A model generated the notes under the pieces. That model worked only from the letters and a program-made list of their open reading frames with translations, did no database searches and had not been told where the DNA came from. From positions 1 through 33,968 of the forward strand of contig NZ_SZNH01000025.1 of NCBI RefSeq assembly GCF_005869855.1: 33,968 nt of DNA. The letters are read 5' to 3'. Source of the stretch: Nostoc sp. PA-18-2419. Its GTDB lineage: Bacteria > Cyanobacteriota > Cyanobacteriia > Cyanobacteriales > Nostocaceae. The first letter of the stretch is position 1, and the number at the start of each line of letters is the position of its first letter. The translations under genes and the position numbers were made by a program. Positions 31,786 to 33,968 of the stretch are shown here, in pieces.

Positions 31786-33968
31786 ATGAACAAAACCTTT
31801 GCAACTATTGACGGGAATGAAGCTGTTGCCCGTGTTGCTTACAAATTAAATGAAGCGATCGCCATTTATCCGATCACTCCCTCTTCAGCAATGGGTGAAT
31901 GGGCGGATGCTTGGTCAGCAGAAGGTCGTCCTAACCTCTGGGGAACTATTCCTAGCGTTGTGCAAATGCAAAGCGAAGCAGGAGCCGCTGCTGCTGTACA
32001 TGGAGCATTACAAACAGGTTCCCTGAGTACTACCTTCACGGCATCTCAGGGATTATTGTTGATGATACCTAATCTCTATAAAATTGCAGGTGAATTAACT
32101 AGCGCGACGATTCATGTCGCTGCACGCTCTCTAGCTACTCATGCTTTATCAATTTTTGGTGACCATAGCGACGTGATGGCAGCTCGGGCTACTGGTTTTG
32201 CCCTGCTGTGTTCTGCTTCAGTGCAGGAAAGTCAAGATTTTGCTCTCATCGCCCATGCTGCTACCTTAGAGGCGCGAGTCTCATTTATGCATTTCTTTGA
32301 TGGTTTCCGTACTTCCCATGAAGTGCAGAAAGTCAAATTGCTTTCAGAAGACGATTTGCGATCGCTCATGGACGATCGTCTCATACTCGCCCATCGTCGC
32401 CGCGCCCTCACTCCAGACCGCCCAGTGTTGCGGGGAACTGCCCAAAACCCAGATGTCTACTTCCAATCTCGTGAAGCTGCTAACCCTTACTACAACGCCT
32501 GTCCCGAAATTGTCCAGGGGATGATGGATCGATTTGGAGAACGCACAGGCAGGTATTACCAAATTTTTGAATATTATGGTGCTAGCGATGCCGAGCGCGT
32601 CATCGTTCTCATGGGTTCAGGCTGTGAAACCATCCATGAAACAGTAGATTATCTCAACGCCCGTGGTGAAAAAGTTGGTGTGGTGAAAGTGCGACTTTAC
32701 CGACCCTTTGATGTCCACAGATTTGTTGCAGTATTGCCTAGTAGTGTACAAGCGATCACTGTCCTCGACCGCACCAAAGAACCAGGTAGCGCCGGTGAGC
32801 CATTGTATTTAGATGTAGTGGCTGCTATTCATGAAGCATGGGGAGCAAGGGAGCAGGGAGCAGGGAGCAAAGGGGAGGAGCTTCTCCCTTGCCCCCTGCC
32901 CCCTGCCCCTCTGCCTAAAGTAATTGGTGGTCGCTACGGTCTTTCATCCAAAGAATTTACGCCAGCGATGGTTAAGGGCATTTTTGATAACTTAGCCCAA
33001 AGTCAACCAAAAAATCATTTTACTATTGGTATTAATGACGACGTTACTTATACTTCTCTGAGCTTTGACCCGAAATTTTCTACGGAATCGAATAACGTTG
33101 TCAGGGCAATGTTCTATGGGTTGGGTTCAGATGGTACAGTTGGCGCTAATAAAAACTCTATCAAAATTATTGGTGAAGAAACCGATAATTATGCCCAAGG
33201 CTACTTTGTCTACGACTCGAAGAAATCTGGCTCGATGACCGTTTCTCATTTGCGCTTCGGTAAAGAGCCAATTCGCTCGACTTACTTAATCGACCAAGCT
33301 AACTTTATTGGGTGTCATCACTGGGGATTTCTGGAACGCATAGATATTTTAAAAGCTGCTACTGTGGGGGCGACTTTATTGCTTAACAGCCCCTATGATG
33401 CAGATAGCGTTTGGGAAAATTTACCCCATAAGGTGCAGCAGCAAATTATTGAGAAGCAGTTGAAGTTATATGTAATTAACGCCAATCAAGTTGCCCGTGA
33501 AAGTGGCATGGGTGGCAGAATTAACACAATTATGCAAGTATGCTTCTTCGCTTTAGCTGGAGTCTTGCCAGAAGAAGAAGCGATCGCCAAAATTAAACAA
33601 GCGATTGAAAAGACTTACGGTAAAAAAGGTGCAGAAGTTGTCCGCATGAATTTGCAAGCCGTAGACAACACTCTAGACAATTTGCATAAGGTAGATATAC
33701 CACAGACACTCCATCCTAACTCTTGTACAGACGCGATTAATCGCGTCTCTCCTAATTCTGCTCCTGAATTTGTCCAGGAAGTTTTAGGCAAAATCATGAT
33801 CTGGGAAGGTGACGATTTACCTGTCAGCACACTACCAGTTGACGGCACTTTTCCAGTAGGTACTGCTAAGTGGGAAAAACGCAACGTTGCCCAAGAGATA
33901 CCTGTTTGGGAGCCGGATGTCTGCGTTCAATGTGGTAAGTGCGTGATGGTTTGTCCTCATAGCGCTAT
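31786..33968 (+). CDS. nifJ: Pyruvate:ferredoxin (flavodoxin) oxidoreductase, N-terminal part
   Basis: 727 codons are in the window and the gene runs off the right end; the full protein is usually about 1190-1200 residues. It oxidises pyruvate to acetyl-CoA and CO2 with thiamine diphosphate and iron-sulfur clusters, giving electrons to ferredoxin or flavodoxin, in cyanobacteria for nitrogen fixation or fermentation. Visible: the substrate motif YPITPSS (28-34), the TASQGLLLMIP loop, the VKVRLYRPFDVH segment of domain II, domain III with AMFYGLGSDGTVGANKNSIK, and the first ferredoxin-type cluster motif with C713, C716, C719 and C723. Odd: about 24 residues at 353-376 come from a G/C-rich dispersed repeat, and a 20-base palindromic repeat is read through near residues 648-655, both in frame. 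The ATG has only a distant GAGG upstream. Confidence 0.95.
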   Translation, partial: MNKTFATIDGNEAVARVAYKLNEAIAIYPITPSSAMGEWADAWSAEGRPNLWGTIPSVVQMQSEAGAAAAVHGALQTGSLSTTFTASQGLLLMIPNLYKIAGELTSATIHVAARSLATHALSIFGDHSDVMAARATGFALLCSASVQESQDFALIAHAATLEARVSFMHFFDGFRTSHEVQKVKLLSEDDLRSLMDDRLILAHRRRALTPDRPVLRGTAQNPDVYFQSREAANPYYNACPEIVQGMMDRFGERTGRYYQIFEYYGASDAERVIVLMGSGCETIHETVDYLNARGEKVGVVKVRLYRPFDVHRFVAVLPSSVQAITVLDRTKEPGSAGEPLYLDVVAAIHEAWGAREQGAGSKGEELLPCPLPPAPLPKVIGGRYGLSSKEFTPAMVKGIFDNLAQSQPKNHFTIGINDDVTYTSLSFDPKFSTESNNVVRAMFYGLGSDGTVGANKNSIKIIGEETDNYAQGYFVYDSKKSGSMTVSHLRFGKEPIRSTYLIDQANFIGCHHWGFLERIDILKAATVGATLLLNSPYDADSVWENLPHKVQQQIIEKQLKLYVINANQVARESGMGGRINTIMQVCFFALAGVLPEEEAIAKIKQAIEKTYGKKGAEVVRMNLQAVDNTLDNLHKVDIPQTLHPNSCTDAINRVSPNSAPEFVQEVLGKIMIWEGDDLPVSTLPVDGTFPVGTAKWEKRNVAQEIPVWEPDVCVQCGKCVMVCPHSA
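32841..32914. repeat. Purine/pyrimidine dispersed repeat read in frame inside nifJ
   Basis: Repeated GGGAGCA units (32841 on) followed by CCCCCTGCCCCCTGCCCC form a near-inverted structure typical of Nostoc-type intergenic repeats, here inside a coding region with no stop. Related tracts lie at about 3770-3795. Confidence 0.7.
33729..33748. repeat. 20-base perfect palindrome inside nifJ
   Basis: AGACGCGATTAATCGCGTCT is a perfect inverted repeat, the core of a dispersed hairpin repeat in Nostoc-like genomes (recalled). It is translated as part of a linker in nifJ (TDAINRVS) without breaking the frame. Confidence 0.75.

Overview
The window is chromosomal DNA of a filamentous, probably heterocystous cyanobacterium of the Nostoc/Calothrix/Tolypothrix type. 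The evidence is many GCGATCGC (HIP1) sites, TTTTGAA-type heptamer tandem repeats, short dispersed repeats of the GACGCTCG..GACTCGCTAACGCTGCG kind, and a nifJ gene at the right edge. No tRNA, rRNA or CRISPR array was seen.

Layout. (1) 1-0.9 kb: the end of an IS982-type transposase and a small ribbon-helix-helix-like ORF. (2) 1.0-3.8 kb, plus strand: a KamA-type radical SAM aminomutase, a small SET-domain protein and a D-Ala-D-Ala-ligase-like ATP-grasp enzyme, a possible small biosynthetic group. A convergent MATE exporter lies at 4.0-5.3 kb. (3) 5.5-11.4 kb, minus strand: three paralogous genes with the same N-terminal leader, acidic tandem repeats and a DUF4157 (HExxH) metallopeptidase domain, but different C-termini. 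The first ends at once (with a frameshifted tail beyond it), the second carries a large amidoligase-like module and the third an unknown module. A decayed papain-fold toxin gene lies between copies two and three. (4) 11.6-24.3 kb, plus strand: an extracellular-contractile-injection-system (eCIS)-like structural operon with a small protein, a tube protein, a 1233-residue disordered repeat protein with tape-measure-like motifs, a CIS tube/adaptor protein, VgrG spike, PAAR tip, gp25, baseplate J, tail protein I and a DUF4159-like protein. (5) 24.6-26.8 kb, minus strand: a fourth cargo-like gene that keeps the leader, has lost the DUF4157 peptidase, and carries a domain with an S1/P1-nuclease or phospholipase-C-like HxxxDxxxxxH motif. 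(6) 26.8-31.8 kb: IS630 relics, a GC-richer katG, and gene relics. (7) 31.8 kb to the end: the N-terminal part of nifJ, with two dispersed repeats inserted in frame.

How it may work together: the plus-strand operon supplies tube, spike, tip and baseplate of an injection particle, and the flanking minus-strand leader/DUF4157 genes are the likely cargo. No sheath and no AAA+ ATPase is encoded in this cluster, although non-structural genes bound it on both sides. It is therefore either a baseplate/spike module that uses a sheath made elsewhere, or an unusual sheathless derivative. This, and the modular cargo with swapped, missing and decayed C-termini, are the most interesting points of the window.
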